In this document: piece after piece, positions 34,156 through 43,163 of the stretch | Numbering within the stretch: position 1 is the stretch's first letter | Layout of the letters: each line of letters starts with the position of its first letter | DNA from: Hyphomicrobium_A sp963812795 | GTDB lineage: Bacteria > Pseudomonadota > Alphaproteobacteria > Rhizobiales > Hyphomicrobiaceae | Length of the DNA: 64,000 nt | Assembly: GCA_963812795.1 (NCBI GenBank) | Contig: CAWEWG010000017.1 | Span: 248,001-312,000, forward strand | Direction of reading: 5' to 3' | Program-made: the position numbers and the translations under genes | The notes under the pieces: model-generated | What the model was told of the DNA's origin: nothing | The model's input: only the letters and a program-made list of their open reading frames with translations | The model's database searches: none

Positions 34156-35121
34156 ATGTCGGGCGCCCCATGGACGCTAGGACGGGCCATCCGCGGCGTT
34201 GTTCTTGGCTTGCTGCTCGGGTCGGCTTGGGCGCCGGGCCCGTTATCGGCCGAGACTATCGATGTCGTCGTCACCATAAAGCCGATCCATTCGTTGGTGT
34301 CGCAGGTCATGCAGGGGGTCGCCGAGCCGACGCTTCTGGTTGACGGTTCAGCGTCACCGCACAGCTTCTCGTTGAAGCCTTCGCACATCCGCGCCATCGC
34401 CAACGCTGGCGTGTTCATCCGTGTTTCGGAGCGGTTGGAGCCTTTCACCGGCAAGATCGTGCGGTCGTTGCCCGTCGGCGTGCGACTTATAACCCTCGCC
34501 GAGGCACCGGGCGTGCGGCTGTTGACCCAGCGGACGACGGGCACCTTCGAGCGCGATCGCCACGACCACGACGCGGAAGCACATAAAGACGCTGGGATCG
34601 GCGGTGACAGCCACATTTGGCTGGCGCCCGCCAATGCCAAGGCGATCGGGCTCTACGTCGGCGTCGTGCTGGCGGAGCGCTATCCCGAGCACGCGGCGCG
34701 CTTCACGGCCAATGCCGAGCGCCTCGCCGCCGAGATCGACGCCCTGACGGTGGAGCTCGAGAAGGAGACGACGCCGCTACGCGAGCGCCCGTTCGTCGTC
34801 TTCCACGATGCCTATCAATATTTCGACGACAGCTTCGATCTCGACGCGGTGGGCTCCATCACCGTCAGCCCCAATGTTCAGCCGAGCGCCAAGCGGCTTG
34901 CCGAGCTGCGCCAAAAAATCCGCTCGCTCGGCGCCGTGTGCGTGTTTGCAGAGCCGTGGTTTCAACCGCGCCTTGTCGCTGCGCTGACGGAGGGGACGCA
35001 GGCCCGCTCCGGCACGCTCGACCCCGAGGGCACCAATCTGACACCGGGACCGCAGCTCTACTTCACGCTGATGCGCAATCTGGCCGCCGGGCTGAAGGGG
35101 TGCCTGGCACCGGCGACGTGA
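34156..35121 (+). CDS. znuA: Zinc ABC transporter substrate-binding protein (ZnuA-like)
   Basis: A 321-residue periplasmic cluster A-I metal-binding protein. A signal peptide ends near GPLSA. Metal-ligand histidines are seen in TIKPIHSLVSQV, GSASPHSFSLKPSH and GDSHIWLAPANAK, and a His/Asp-rich loop (RDRHDHDAEAHKD, residues about 133-147) is typical of zinc-specific family members. The ATG at 34156 is chosen because codons back to 34087 look non-coding. The permease and ATPase genes (znuB, znuC) are not adjacent, so it may work with a transporter encoded elsewhere. DUF1007 is divergent from it, separated by 129 nt. Confidence 0.88.
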   Translation: MSGAPWTLGRAIRGVVLGLLLGSAWAPGPLSAETIDVVVTIKPIHSLVSQVMQGVAEPTLLVDGSASPHSFSLKPSHIRAIANAGVFIRVSERLEPFTGKIVRSLPVGVRLITLAEAPGVRLLTQRTTGTFERDRHDHDAEAHKDAGIGGDSHIWLAPANAKAIGLYVGVVLAERYPEHAARFTANAERLAAEIDALTVELEKETTPLRERPFVVFHDAYQYFDDSFDLDAVGSITVSPNVQPSAKRLAELRQKIRSLGAVCVFAEPWFQPRLVAALTEGTQARSGTLDPEGTNLTPGPQLYFTLMRNLAAGLKGCLAPAT

Positions 35122-35161
35122 AGCCTGCTTTTAGGTGGGAAGTTCGGCCGCACAAAAGCGA

Positions 35162-35185
35162 AAGGGCAGCGATGCCGCTGCCCTT
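35162..35185 (-). terminator. Terminator for the L,D-transpeptidase gene, possibly bidirectional
   Basis: A perfect 9-bp stem, AAGGGCAGC (35162-35170) with GCTGCCCTT (35177-35185) and a 6-nt loop. On the minus strand it is followed by TTTCGCTTTTG, a good T tract. It lies between two convergent genes (znuA and the L,D-transpeptidase). Confidence 0.75.
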
Positions 35186-35212
35186 ATCACCTGTCATGAC
35201 TGGTGCGTTCGC

Positions 35213-36211
35213 TTAGAGCGCGGCGCGCTTGCCCGGCTCGCCCGACTGCGCATTCTTGGCGTCCTCGGCAGCCTTCTTGGCAGCTTCGGCGGCGGCGCGA
35301 GCCGCCTCAGCCGCCTTGGCGGCGGTGGCGGCCGCCTTCTCGGCGATGGCCACGGCGTCGGCATGTGAAGTAGCGGGAGCAGCAGCCGGAGCGGCCTCGT
35401 GCTTCTTGTGAACCTCGGCCTTCTTGACCGGCTTGGGCTCTATCGGTTTCTCGGCAGCGGCCGCCAGTGCCTGGTCGTCGGCGGCGGGATCGACATTGTG
35501 CGCGACCTCGGCATCCGCCGACGGCGTGAGCTGGCGGATCGGGCGAGCGCCCGGCGACTTGTAGGCGGCGCCGGAGGAAGCCAGCGGGCTGAACGGCGCG
35601 GGCTCGTCGCCGGAGGCGACGGCTTGCGAGCCAAAGCGCTGCCACGTCACGGTGACTTTGGTGCCGACGGGTACGCGCGGATAGAGATCCTGTACGTCTT
35701 CATTGAGCATGCGGATGCAGCCCTTGGAGACGGCTTGGCCGATGGTCCACGGCGCGTCGGTGCCGTGAATGCGGTAGAGGCTCGATCCCAGATACATGGC
35801 GCGCACGCCGAGCGGGTTCATACGGTGGCCACCCGGCACCCACAGCGGCAGTTTGGGATTTTCGCGCAGCATCTCGGGCGTCGGACGCCAAGACGGGTTC
35901 ATCCGCTTGTCGGTGACGGTGGTGGCGCCCTGCCAGCGGCTCTGCTCGCGCGGCACGGCGATCGGATAGCTCATCGCCTGGCCCGACTTGGTGATCAGGT
36001 ACAGGCGGCGGTCACCGAAGCTGACGATGATCTGGCCCGGGGTATATTTCGCGTCGAATGACACGTTCTGCTTGCTGCCACCCCATTCCTGTCCGCCGCC
36101 CCAAAGGAACTCGAACAGACCCTGGGCTTGCGCCTGCGGCGTCGCCAGAAGCGAGGCGGTGGCGGCAAGGGCTGCGAAGGCAAAAGAACTCATCAGACCG
36201 CGAGGGGGCAT
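35213..36211 (-). CDS. L,D-transpeptidase (YkuD/ErfK) with alanine-rich C-terminal tail
   Basis: A secreted enzyme that makes 3-3 peptidoglycan crosslinks or anchors proteins to the wall. A signal peptide (FAFAALAATASLLATPQAQA) precedes the YkuD domain (IIVSFGDRRLYLITKSGQA); the active site motif is HGT...SKGCIRMLNEDV with the catalytic cysteine. The total is 332 residues, longer than the catalytic domain because of a C-terminal region of about 120 residues that ends in an Ala/Lys/Glu-rich helical repeat (EKAAATAAKAAEAARAA). The tail could bind wall polymers or form a coiled coil. ATG at 36211; 36193 is an alternative. Confidence 0.9.
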   Translation of the reverse strand: MPPRGLMSSFAFAALAATASLLATPQAQAQGLFEFLWGGGQEWGGSKQNVSFDAKYTPGQIIVSFGDRRLYLITKSGQAMSYPIAVPREQSRWQGATTVTDKRMNPSWRPTPEMLRENPKLPLWVPGGHRMNPLGVRAMYLGSSLYRIHGTDAPWTIGQAVSKGCIRMLNEDVQDLYPRVPVGTKVTVTWQRFGSQAVASGDEPAPFSPLASSGAAYKSPGARPIRQLTPSADAEVAHNVDPAADDQALAAAAEKPIEPKPVKKAEVHKKHEAAPAAAPATSHADAVAIAEKAAATAAKAAEAARAAAEAAKKAAEDAKNAQSGEPGKRAAL

Positions 36212-36640
36212 TACTGACTGGCTCCGGGTTATCGTTTAGCTCGCTGGGAGCTTGAGGCGATATGGTGAATGTAGGGTATATAACAATCCCACTTTCGCGC
36301 GGCAGAGCATGACGGCCACACCTGATACCGTATCGCACCATTTGCCGGCGGTTTGCTGATTTTTGCGGGCGTTGTTCCCTGCATGCACTGGAAAGGGCCT
36401 GTATTTGCAGGGGCTTTGCATGTGGCAGTGCGGCATGCCCGTCGCGCGCAACTCCGATTCGTCGTTTTGCAAGTGCAGAGCTGTGGAAAAACATCCGCGG
36501 ATTTGCTGGCGCTGCAACCCCTAAATGTCCACATATGTTCTCTTTTTGATCTTGACCTGAGCCGACGCCTCGACTAGAACAAAAAACGAACGCGACGGCA
36601 TTCGAGCTGCCGTCGCCTCGGTTGTAGCGAGAGCGTTCCC
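36212..36640. other. Divergent intergenic region between L,D-transpeptidase and imuA
   Basis: About 430 nt, notably AT-richer than its surroundings between 36,270 and 36,600. It contains the SOS promoter of the imuA operon (36552-36591). No coding sequence is evident; short open frames here lack any protein-like composition. Confidence 0.6.
36552..36591 (+). promoter_or_regulatory. SOS promoter with LexA box, imuA operon
   Basis: TTGACC at 36552-36557 and TAGAAC at 36575-36580 are 17 nt apart, a good sigma-70 spacing. The direct repeat GAAC-N7-GAAC at 36577-36591, the established alphaproteobacterial LexA site, overlaps the -10 box. LexA bound here would block transcription of the mutagenesis cassette until DNA damage. 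The position, 50 nt before the first possible imuA start, fits. Confidence 0.85.
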
Positions 36641-37660
36641 GTGGACCAGACGGCCCCATCCCCCACCCCACCGTCCGGCCGTCTGCCACGGATCTCGCGG
36701 TCAGAGCCAGGCCCCAGTGCGTGTCCGCGTAACGGGTTGCGTAGCGTTGGGCCTAGGTGCTCTTGCCCGAACCGGAACGGCGAGTCCCTCCTCGCCGTTC
36801 CGGAGGGCGGGCCTCTGCAAGGCAAAGGCAGCAAGGCCGGCGTGCTCGCCGAGCTGCGCCATCGCATCACCGCCATCGAGCGCGGTCCCTCTTTCATCGC
36901 CTCATCTTCGTCGGCGCTTTCCGCGCAGCCCCAATCCTTGTGGACGCTCGGCGCTGCCGAGGTCGACGATCGTCTCAGCCGCGGCCTCGATGCCGCTTCC
37001 CTGCACGAGGTGAAAGCCGAGCCGCTGACCGGAGGCCCTGCGGCGGGAGGTTGGGCGGCGGCGCTCGGCTTTGCGCTGCGCCTCGCCGTGCGGCGGCTGC
37101 AGAGCATCGAAAAGTCTGCTGCCACGCCGCCGCGCATCCTGTGGTGCTGGCCGTCCGTCTTTGCCCGCGAGATCGGTGTCCCGTACGGACACGGCTTTGC
37201 CGCCCTCGGCCTCGAGCCTTCGGCGTGGCTGTTCGCCGAGACGCCGCGACCCGCCGATGCGTTGTGGGCCATGGAGGAAGGTCTGCGCTCGCAGAGCCTG
37301 GCTCTCGTCGTCGGCGTTTTGGGCGAAGCCGAGCTGACGGCAGCCCGTCGCCTTAGCCTCGCCGCAGCGGAGCATTTGACGCCGTGCCTGCTCATCACCG
37401 ATCCGCGCCTCTCCCCGGCCGGGTCGACGGCCACGCGCTGGCGCGTCGGGGCGCGGGGAAGCGCTGTGCAACCCTTCGACGCGGCCGCCCCCGGCGCACT
37501 CCGCTACGGCGTCACTTTGGAACGTTGTCGGCACCGCCCGCTGACGCGCGAGCTGGTGCCTCACCTGTTGGAATGGTCGGATGAAACGCATCGTTTCCGT
37601 GTGGCTGCCGCTGTGGCCCATCGAGCGGATGCGCCGCGCGCAGCCATCGTTGGTTCCTGA
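36641..37660 (+). CDS. imuA: ImuA, RecA/SulA-like mutasome accessory protein
   Basis: An accessory protein of the damage-inducible ImuA-ImuB-DnaE2 translesion system. The family-like part starts at VLAELRHRITAIERG and continues through ILWCWPSVFAREIGVPYGHGF and LALVVGVLGEAELTAARRL. The first 67 residues from GTG 36641 are Pro/Arg/Ser-rich and unlike the family, and the DNA there forms a strong hairpin (36772-36803), so translation may begin at GTG 36842 instead; I give the longer frame. The 3' end overlaps imuB by 80 nt. Expression should be SOS-controlled through the LexA box upstream. Confidence 0.85.
   Translation: MDQTAPSPTPPSGRLPRISRSEPGPSACPRNGLRSVGPRCSCPNRNGESLLAVPEGGPLQGKGSKAGVLAELRHRITAIERGPSFIASSSSALSAQPQSLWTLGAAEVDDRLSRGLDAASLHEVKAEPLTGGPAAGGWAAALGFALRLAVRRLQSIEKSAATPPRILWCWPSVFAREIGVPYGHGFAALGLEPSAWLFAETPRPADALWAMEEGLRSQSLALVVGVLGEAELTAARRLSLAAAEHLTPCLLITDPRLSPAGSTATRWRVGARGSAVQPFDAAAPGALRYGVTLERCRHRPLTRELVPHLLEWSDETHRFRVAAAVAHRADAPRAAIVGS
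36772..36803 (+). promoter_or_regulatory. Strong hairpin in the imuA 5' region
   Basis: A perfect 13-bp inverted repeat: left arm 36772-36784 (CCGGAACGGCGAG), right arm 36791-36803, 6-nt loop. It lies about 40 nt before the alternative imuA start at 36842. If that start is correct, the hairpin is in the leader and could affect translation or transcription. There is no T tract after it. Confidence 0.45.
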
Positions 37661-39122
37661 TGATGCGCCGCTCGCTTTAGTCGAGGCGGGTACGCACGGC
37701 ATTCGCATCACCGCCGTCAACGTGCGCGCGGCGAAGGAAGGCGTGCGCATCGGCCAGGCGCTGGCGGACGCGCGCGCGGCCTTTCCAGGTCTGCCGACGC
37801 AGCCGGCCGATAAGCGCCGCGATCGCACGGCGCTGCGGCGTCTTGCCCGCTGGTGCGGGCGTTACGGACCCAATCGCAACATCGACGGCGATGACGGCCT
37901 ATGGATCGACATCACCGGTGTCGCCCATCTCTACGGCGGCGAAGAGCAGCTCCTGGAAGACCTCATCGCCCGGCTGACACGCTTCGGCCTGACCGCGCGC
38001 GCCGGCCTCGCCGACACCCTTGGCGCCGCGCATGCGCTCGCCCGCTTCGCGCCCTCGACGGCGATCGCCCCGACCGGAAAAGCCGAGGCGCGGCTTGCGG
38101 CGCTGCCCATCGGAGCCTTGCGCCTGGCGCCGGAAACCGTGCTGCTGCTGAAGCGCCTCGGCCTGCGCCGCATCGGCGAGCTCTACCGGCTGCCGCGGCC
38201 CGCCCTGCAGCGCCGTTTTCGCTCCGCCAAGGGCGTCGAGGCGGTGCTGACGCGTCTCGATCAGGCTTTGGGCGTGCGTCCCGAGCCGCGCCGCCCACTC
38301 ACCGAGCCGCCCGCCCTGTTCGTGCAGCGCTCCTGGCCCGACCCGCTCATCTCTGCCGAGCAGCTCGAAGCGGAGACGGCCGTCCTGACGCAGGAGCTAT
38401 GCGCACACTTGAGCGGGCGCGGATTGGGCGCGCGGCGCCTCTGCCTGTCGCTGTACCGCGCCGACGGCAGCGTCGCCGAAGTGCGTGCCGGCCTCAGCGC
38501 GCCGTCCTGGGTGCCCGAGCACATGACGGCACTGCTCGGCGAGAAGCTGGCGGCCATCGATGCCGGCTTCGGTGTCGACGTCATGGTGCTGGCCGCCGTG
38601 CAGGCGGAGAAGCCCGGCGCGCAGCAGGGCGCCTTGGCGCCACGCCTGCAAGGCGGGGTGCGCAGCGATGCCACGCAGCTCGTCGATCGTCTCGCCAACC
38701 GCTTGGGTCCGCAGCGCATCAGCCGTATCGAGCCGCGCGCCAGCCACATCCCCGAGCGAGCCGAGGCGCACGTCACCGCGCTCGCGCCCGCGCAAGACCT
38801 TGCCTGGCCACCGCCGTCGGGACCTGTGCGCCCGCCGCTGCTGCTGCAGCGCCCCGAGCCGATCGGCGTCGTCGCCGAGGTGCCGGAAGGGCCGCCGGCA
38901 AGCTTCGTGTGGCGCCGGGTCGAGCGGCGCATCGTCAAGGCGCAAGGCCCGCAGCGCATCGCGCCGGAATGGTGGGACGAAATCGCCGCGAAGAAGAGCG
39001 GCACGCGCGATTACTACCGCCTCGAGGACGAGGGAGGCGCGGGCTACTGGGTGTATCGCGAGGGCCTCTACGGCCGCGACGAGGAGCTGCCGCGCTGGTT
39101 CCTGCACGGGCTGTTCGGGTAG
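37581..39122 (+). CDS. imuB: ImuB, inactive Y-family polymerase-like mutasome protein
   Basis: A 513-residue DinB-superfamily protein that bridges the beta clamp and DnaE2 in damage-induced mutagenesis. The Y-family fold is recognisable (SVWLPLWPIERMRR at the start, LWIDITGVAHLYGGEEQLL, RAGLADTLGAAHALARF, RRIGELYRLPRPAL), but the acidic residues of the polymerase active site are absent at the N-terminal position, as expected for ImuB. A C-terminal region after residue 350 is specific to the family. Its ATG lies inside imuA (80-nt overlap) and dnaE2 begins 4 nt after its stop. Confidence 0.93.
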   Translation: MKRIVSVWLPLWPIERMRRAQPSLVPDDAPLALVEAGTHGIRITAVNVRAAKEGVRIGQALADARAAFPGLPTQPADKRRDRTALRRLARWCGRYGPNRNIDGDDGLWIDITGVAHLYGGEEQLLEDLIARLTRFGLTARAGLADTLGAAHALARFAPSTAIAPTGKAEARLAALPIGALRLAPETVLLLKRLGLRRIGELYRLPRPALQRRFRSAKGVEAVLTRLDQALGVRPEPRRPLTEPPALFVQRSWPDPLISAEQLEAETAVLTQELCAHLSGRGLGARRLCLSLYRADGSVAEVRAGLSAPSWVPEHMTALLGEKLAAIDAGFGVDVMVLAAVQAEKPGAQQGALAPRLQGGVRSDATQLVDRLANRLGPQRISRIEPRASHIPERAEAHVTALAPAQDLAWPPPSGPVRPPLLLQRPEPIGVVAEVPEGPPASFVWRRVERRIVKAQGPQRIAPEWWDEIAAKKSGTRDYYRLEDEGGAGYWVYREGLYGRDEELPRWFLHGLFG

Positions 39123-39126
39123 CGGC

Positions 39127-42100
39127 ATGGCGAAAAAGCCCACACCGCCGCGCTATGCCGAGCTGCAGGTGACGACCAACTTCTCGTTCCTGCGCGGGGC
39201 TTCGCACGGCGAGGAACTGGTGGCGCAGGCGCACGCGCTGGGGCTAGCGGCGATTGCCGTCACCGACCGCAACACGTTGTCGGGCGTCGTGCGCGCGCAT
39301 TTGGCGGCGAAGGAGCTGGGTCTCAAGTTGATCGTCGGCGCGCGCCTCGATCTCCAGGATGCGCCGAGCCTGTTGTGCCTGCCGCGCGACCGGCAGGCGT
39401 ACGGGCGGCTGTCACGCTTGCTGTCCTTGGGGCAGATGCGCGCCAAGAAGGGCGCCTGCACCCTCTATCTCGACGATGTCGCCCAGCATGCCGAGGGCCA
39501 GATCTTCATCGCCCTCGCCCCCGACGATCGGGACTGGCGCGCATCCGGGCCCGCTACGACGGACACTCCCCCCACCGCCGCCATCATCCCCTTCCCGCGA
39601 GACTCCCCTCTCTCCCCCCTTGCGGGGAGAGGGCTGGGGTGAGGGTGCAGAACATTGGCGCAAGCAGCTGCCCCTCACCCTAACCCTCTCCCCATGCAAG
39701 AGGGCATGGGGAGAGGGGATGTAACGTTTCGAGGATGAGCTGCGGCGCATCAAGGAGGCCCTGGGCGGGGCGGCCCTGTACTTGGCGGCGAGCCACACCT
39801 ATCGCGGCGATGATCGGGCGCGCATCGCGGCGCTCGCCGCGCTAGCAACGCGTTGCGGCACGCCGCTCGTTGCTACCGGCGACGTGCTCTACCACGCGCC
39901 GCACCGCCGCCCGCTGCAGGACGTACTCTCCTGCGTGCGCGAGAAGACGACGATCCGCGAGGCCGGCCTCAAGCTGGAAGCCAACGCCGAGCGCCATCTC
40001 AAACGGCCGCTGGAAATGGCGCGCCTGTTTCGCGGCCACGAGGAAGCGCTCGAACGCACGCTGGAGATCGCCGCGGCGTGCACGTTCAACCTCGACGAGC
40101 TCGTCTACGAATACCCCGACGAGCCGACGCCGCCCGGCAAGACACCGCAGGCGCATCTGGAAGAGCTCGCCTGGGAAGGCGCCCACTGGCGCTTCCCCGA
40201 CGGCATCCCGGAGAAGGTGCGCGCTCTCATCGTGCGCGAGCTGCAGCTCATCGACACGCTCCGCTACGCCCAGTACTTCCTCACCGTGCGCGACATCGTC
40301 CACTTCGCCCGCTCCAAGGACATCCTCTGCCAGGGGCGCGGCTCGGCCGCCAACTCCGTCGTCTGCTATTGCCTCGCCATCACCGCGGTGAACCCCACCG
40401 AGATCGACGTGCTGTTCGATCGCTTCGTGTCGCCCGAGCGCCGCGAGCCGCCCGACATCGACGTCGACTTCGAGCACGAGCGGCGCGAGGAGGTGATCCA
40501 GTACATCTACGCGCGCTATGGCCGCGACCGCGCCGGGCTCGCCGCTACCGTCATCTCCTATCGCGCGCGCTCGGCGGTGCGCGACGTCGGCAAGGCGATG
40601 GGCTTGTCCGAGGATACGGTCGCAGCTCTCGCCGGCATGGTGTGGGGGACGACCAGCGGTGGCGAGTTACCGGAGAAGCATGTGCGCGCGGCGGGGCTCG
40701 ATCCCACCGATCCCCTGCTTGCAACGGTGCTGGAGCTGGCGCACGAGCTGATGGGCTTTCCGCGCCATCTGTCGCAGCACGTCGGCGGCTTCGTGCTTGA
40801 CGCGCGGGCCGCTCATCGAGGTCGTGCCGGTCGGCAACGCGGCGATGGACGACCGCACCTTCATCGAATGGGACAAGGACGACATCGCCGCGCTCGGCCT
40901 GTTGAAGGTCGACGTGCTGGCGCTCGGCATGCTCACCTGCATCCGCAAGGCCTTCGACCTCATCAAGCTGCATGAGGGCAAGACGCTGACCCTCGCCTCC
41001 GTGCCGCGCGAGGACAGCGAACGTCTACGACATGCTGTGCAGGGCGGATTCCATCGGCGTCTTCCAGGTGGAAAGCCGCGCGCAGATGAACATGCTGCCG
41101 CGCCTGAAGCCGCGCACCTTCTACGATCTCGTCATCGAGGTGGCGATCGTCCGCCCGGGGCCCATCCAGGGCGACATGGTGCATCCCTACCTGCGCCGCC
41201 GCGACGGCGTCGAGGCTGAATACTATCCCTCGCCATCGCCCGCGCATGGCGACAAGGACGAGCTGAAAGACATCCTCGGCAAGACCAAGGGCGTGCCGCT
41301 GTTCCAGGAGCAGGCGATGCGCATCGCGATGGTCGCCGCCAAGTTCTCCGACTCGGAGGTGAACGAGTTGCGCAAGGCGATGGCGACCTTCCGCCGCCGC
41401 GGCACCATCGGGCTCTTGGAGGAGAAGATGGTTTCGCGCATGGCGGCGCGCGGCTACGACAGGGATTTCGCGCAGCGCTGCTTCAACCAGATCAAGGGCT
41501 TCGGCGAGTATGGCTTTCCCGAGAGCCACGCGGCGAGCTTCGCCCACCTCGTCTACGTCTCGTCGTGGATCAAGTGCCACCATCCGGCGGCGTTCGCGGC
41601 GGCGCTCCTGAACTCGCAGCCGATGGGCTTTTATGCGCCGGCGCAGATCGTGCGCGATGCGCGCGAGCACGCCGTCGAGGCGCGAGAAGCCGACGTCAAT
41701 CTCTCCGATTGGGACTGCACGCTGGAAGCCGGCGGCGCGGATGCGCGCCCGGCCCTGCGTCTCGGGCTGCGCCAGATCGACGGCTTGCAGGAGGACGAGG
41801 TCAAAAAGCTCGTTGCCGCCCGCGCATCCTCTCCCCGCGCTCTGGATGGCGCCAAGCACTACAGTCCGTCCTACCGGGACGTGCACGACCTGTGGGCGCG
41901 GGCGCGGCTGCGGTTGATCAGCCTGGAAAAGCTGGCGGCGGCGGATGCCTTCCGCTCCGTCCAAGCGGAGCTTGGCTTCGCCAAGACGGGCCTCGATCGC
42001 CGCCAGGCACTATGGGACGTCAAGGCGTTGGGCGCCGCCGAGCCGCTGCCGCTGTTTGCCTGGAGCGAGACGCGCGAAGCCGCCGCCGAGCCGTTCGTGC

Positions 42101-42669
42101 AGCTCCCCGAGATGCGTTTGTCGGAGCACGTCGTCAACGACTACCAGACGCTGCGCCTGTCGTTGAAGGCGCACCCAATGAGCTTTCTGCGCTCGCGTTT
42201 TGCGGCGCGCCGCGTGCTTGCCTGCGATGACCTGCGCGGCGTCAAGGACGGCACCTACGTTTCCGTCGCCGGCGTCGTTCTCGTCCGCCAGCGCCCCGGC
42301 TCGGCCAAGGGCGTCGTGTTCATGACCATCGAGGACGAAACGGGAATCGCCAACTCGGTGGTGTGGCCGAAGACGCTCGAGCGCTTCCGCAAGGAGGTGA
42401 TGGGCGCTCGCCTCATCGTCATTCATGGGCGCATCCAGCGGCACGAGGACATCATCCACGTCGTCTCCGCCAAGCTCGAGGATCGCAGCGACTGGCTGCA
42501 GCTCCTGTCGGAAGAGGCCAGCGACATGAAAACGCCGATCGCCAATGGCGACCACGTGCGCCATCCCGATATCCGCTCGGAGCAGTCAGGCTTGCAGAAC
42601 GGGCACCCGCGCTGGGCCACGCATCCGCGCAACGCACGCATCATCCCCAAGTCGCGCGATTTTCACTGA
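39127..42669 (+). pseudogene. dnaE2: Error-prone DNA polymerase DnaE2 (ImuC), interrupted
   Basis: The catalytic subunit of the SOS mutasome, about 1,100 residues if continuous. The PHP domain begins YAELQVTTNFSFLRGASHG; later segments include REPPDIDVDFEHERREEVI, DMLCRADSIGVFQVESRAQM, GFPESHAASFAHLVY and an OB-fold C-terminus. The coding sequence stops at 39642 inside a palindromic repeat (about 39605-39720) and resumes in another frame after a stop at 39722-39724. Two further changes near 40797 and 41026 look like one-base insertions (read errors). The repeat carries stops in every frame, so unless the consensus is wrong the gene is disrupted in the variable linker between PHP and polymerase regions. 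Confidence 0.85.
39605..39720. repeat. REP-like palindromic repeat inside dnaE2
   Basis: Three inverted repeats in a row: CTCTCCCC (39610-39617) with GGGGAGAG (39623-39630); GGGGTGAGGG (39635-39644) facing CCCTCACCCT (39672-39681); and a 14-bp stem CCCTCTCCCCATGC with GCATGGGGAGAGGG at the right end. CCCTCACCC/CCCTCTCCC elements of this kind are widespread intergenic repeats in alphaproteobacteria and other GC-rich genomes. Exact borders are uncertain. No other copy was seen in this window. Confidence 0.8.
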
Positions 42670-43127
42670 GGCGCGGCGGTCGCCGGATGCTGCGGAAGCA
42701 TCTCGGTATTGGGCACGCCTTCGGCGCCCATGAACACCGACAGGATGCGCGCTTCGCCCTTGCCGGTGTTGCGGCCATTGTGCGGCACGTCGATCGCCTC
42801 GACCAAGGCATCGCCCTGTCGGTAGACATGCGTACCCTTGGCCCCGTAGTCGACCGTCACCTCGCCCTCGAGCACATAGCCGAACATCGGCACGTCATGC
42901 TGGTGCCATCCCGTCTCCTCGCCCGGCTGCATGGTGACGATGGCGGCGGCGACTTTGGCTGGTTCCTCCGTCGGATAGACGATGGGCTGCCCAAGGACCG
43001 TCTGGCTCGTGCTTAACAGAGACAGCACCTGATCGCGGCCTTGTCCGGGCCGCGGGCTCGCAATCAAGGCGCCGACGACGGCAATTGCAAGTAGGGCGGG
43101 CGTCAACAAGCGTGGTGCGGCAAGCAT
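42663..43127 (-). CDS. Secreted cupin-domain protein
   Basis: A 154-residue protein with an N-terminal signal or anchor segment (LLTPALLAIAVVGALIA) and a single cupin beta-barrel. Metal-ligand positions are ETGWHQHDVPMFGYVLEGE and, in the second motif, AIDVPHNGRNTG. The ATG at 43127 is preferred to one at 43187. The gene is convergent with dnaE2 (7-nt overlap of 3' ends) and divergent from ggt. The function of single-cupin exported proteins is not predictable from sequence. Confidence 0.85.
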   Translation of the reverse strand: MLAAPRLLTPALLAIAVVGALIASPRPGQGRDQVLSLLSTSQTVLGQPIVYPTEEPAKVAAAIVTMQPGEETGWHQHDVPMFGYVLEGEVTVDYGAKGTHVYRQGDALVEAIDVPHNGRNTGKGEARILSVFMGAEGVPNTEMLPQHPATAAPQ

Positions 43128-43163
43128 GCGTTCCTCACGGTCTGTCCTCGACAAGCACAGTGC

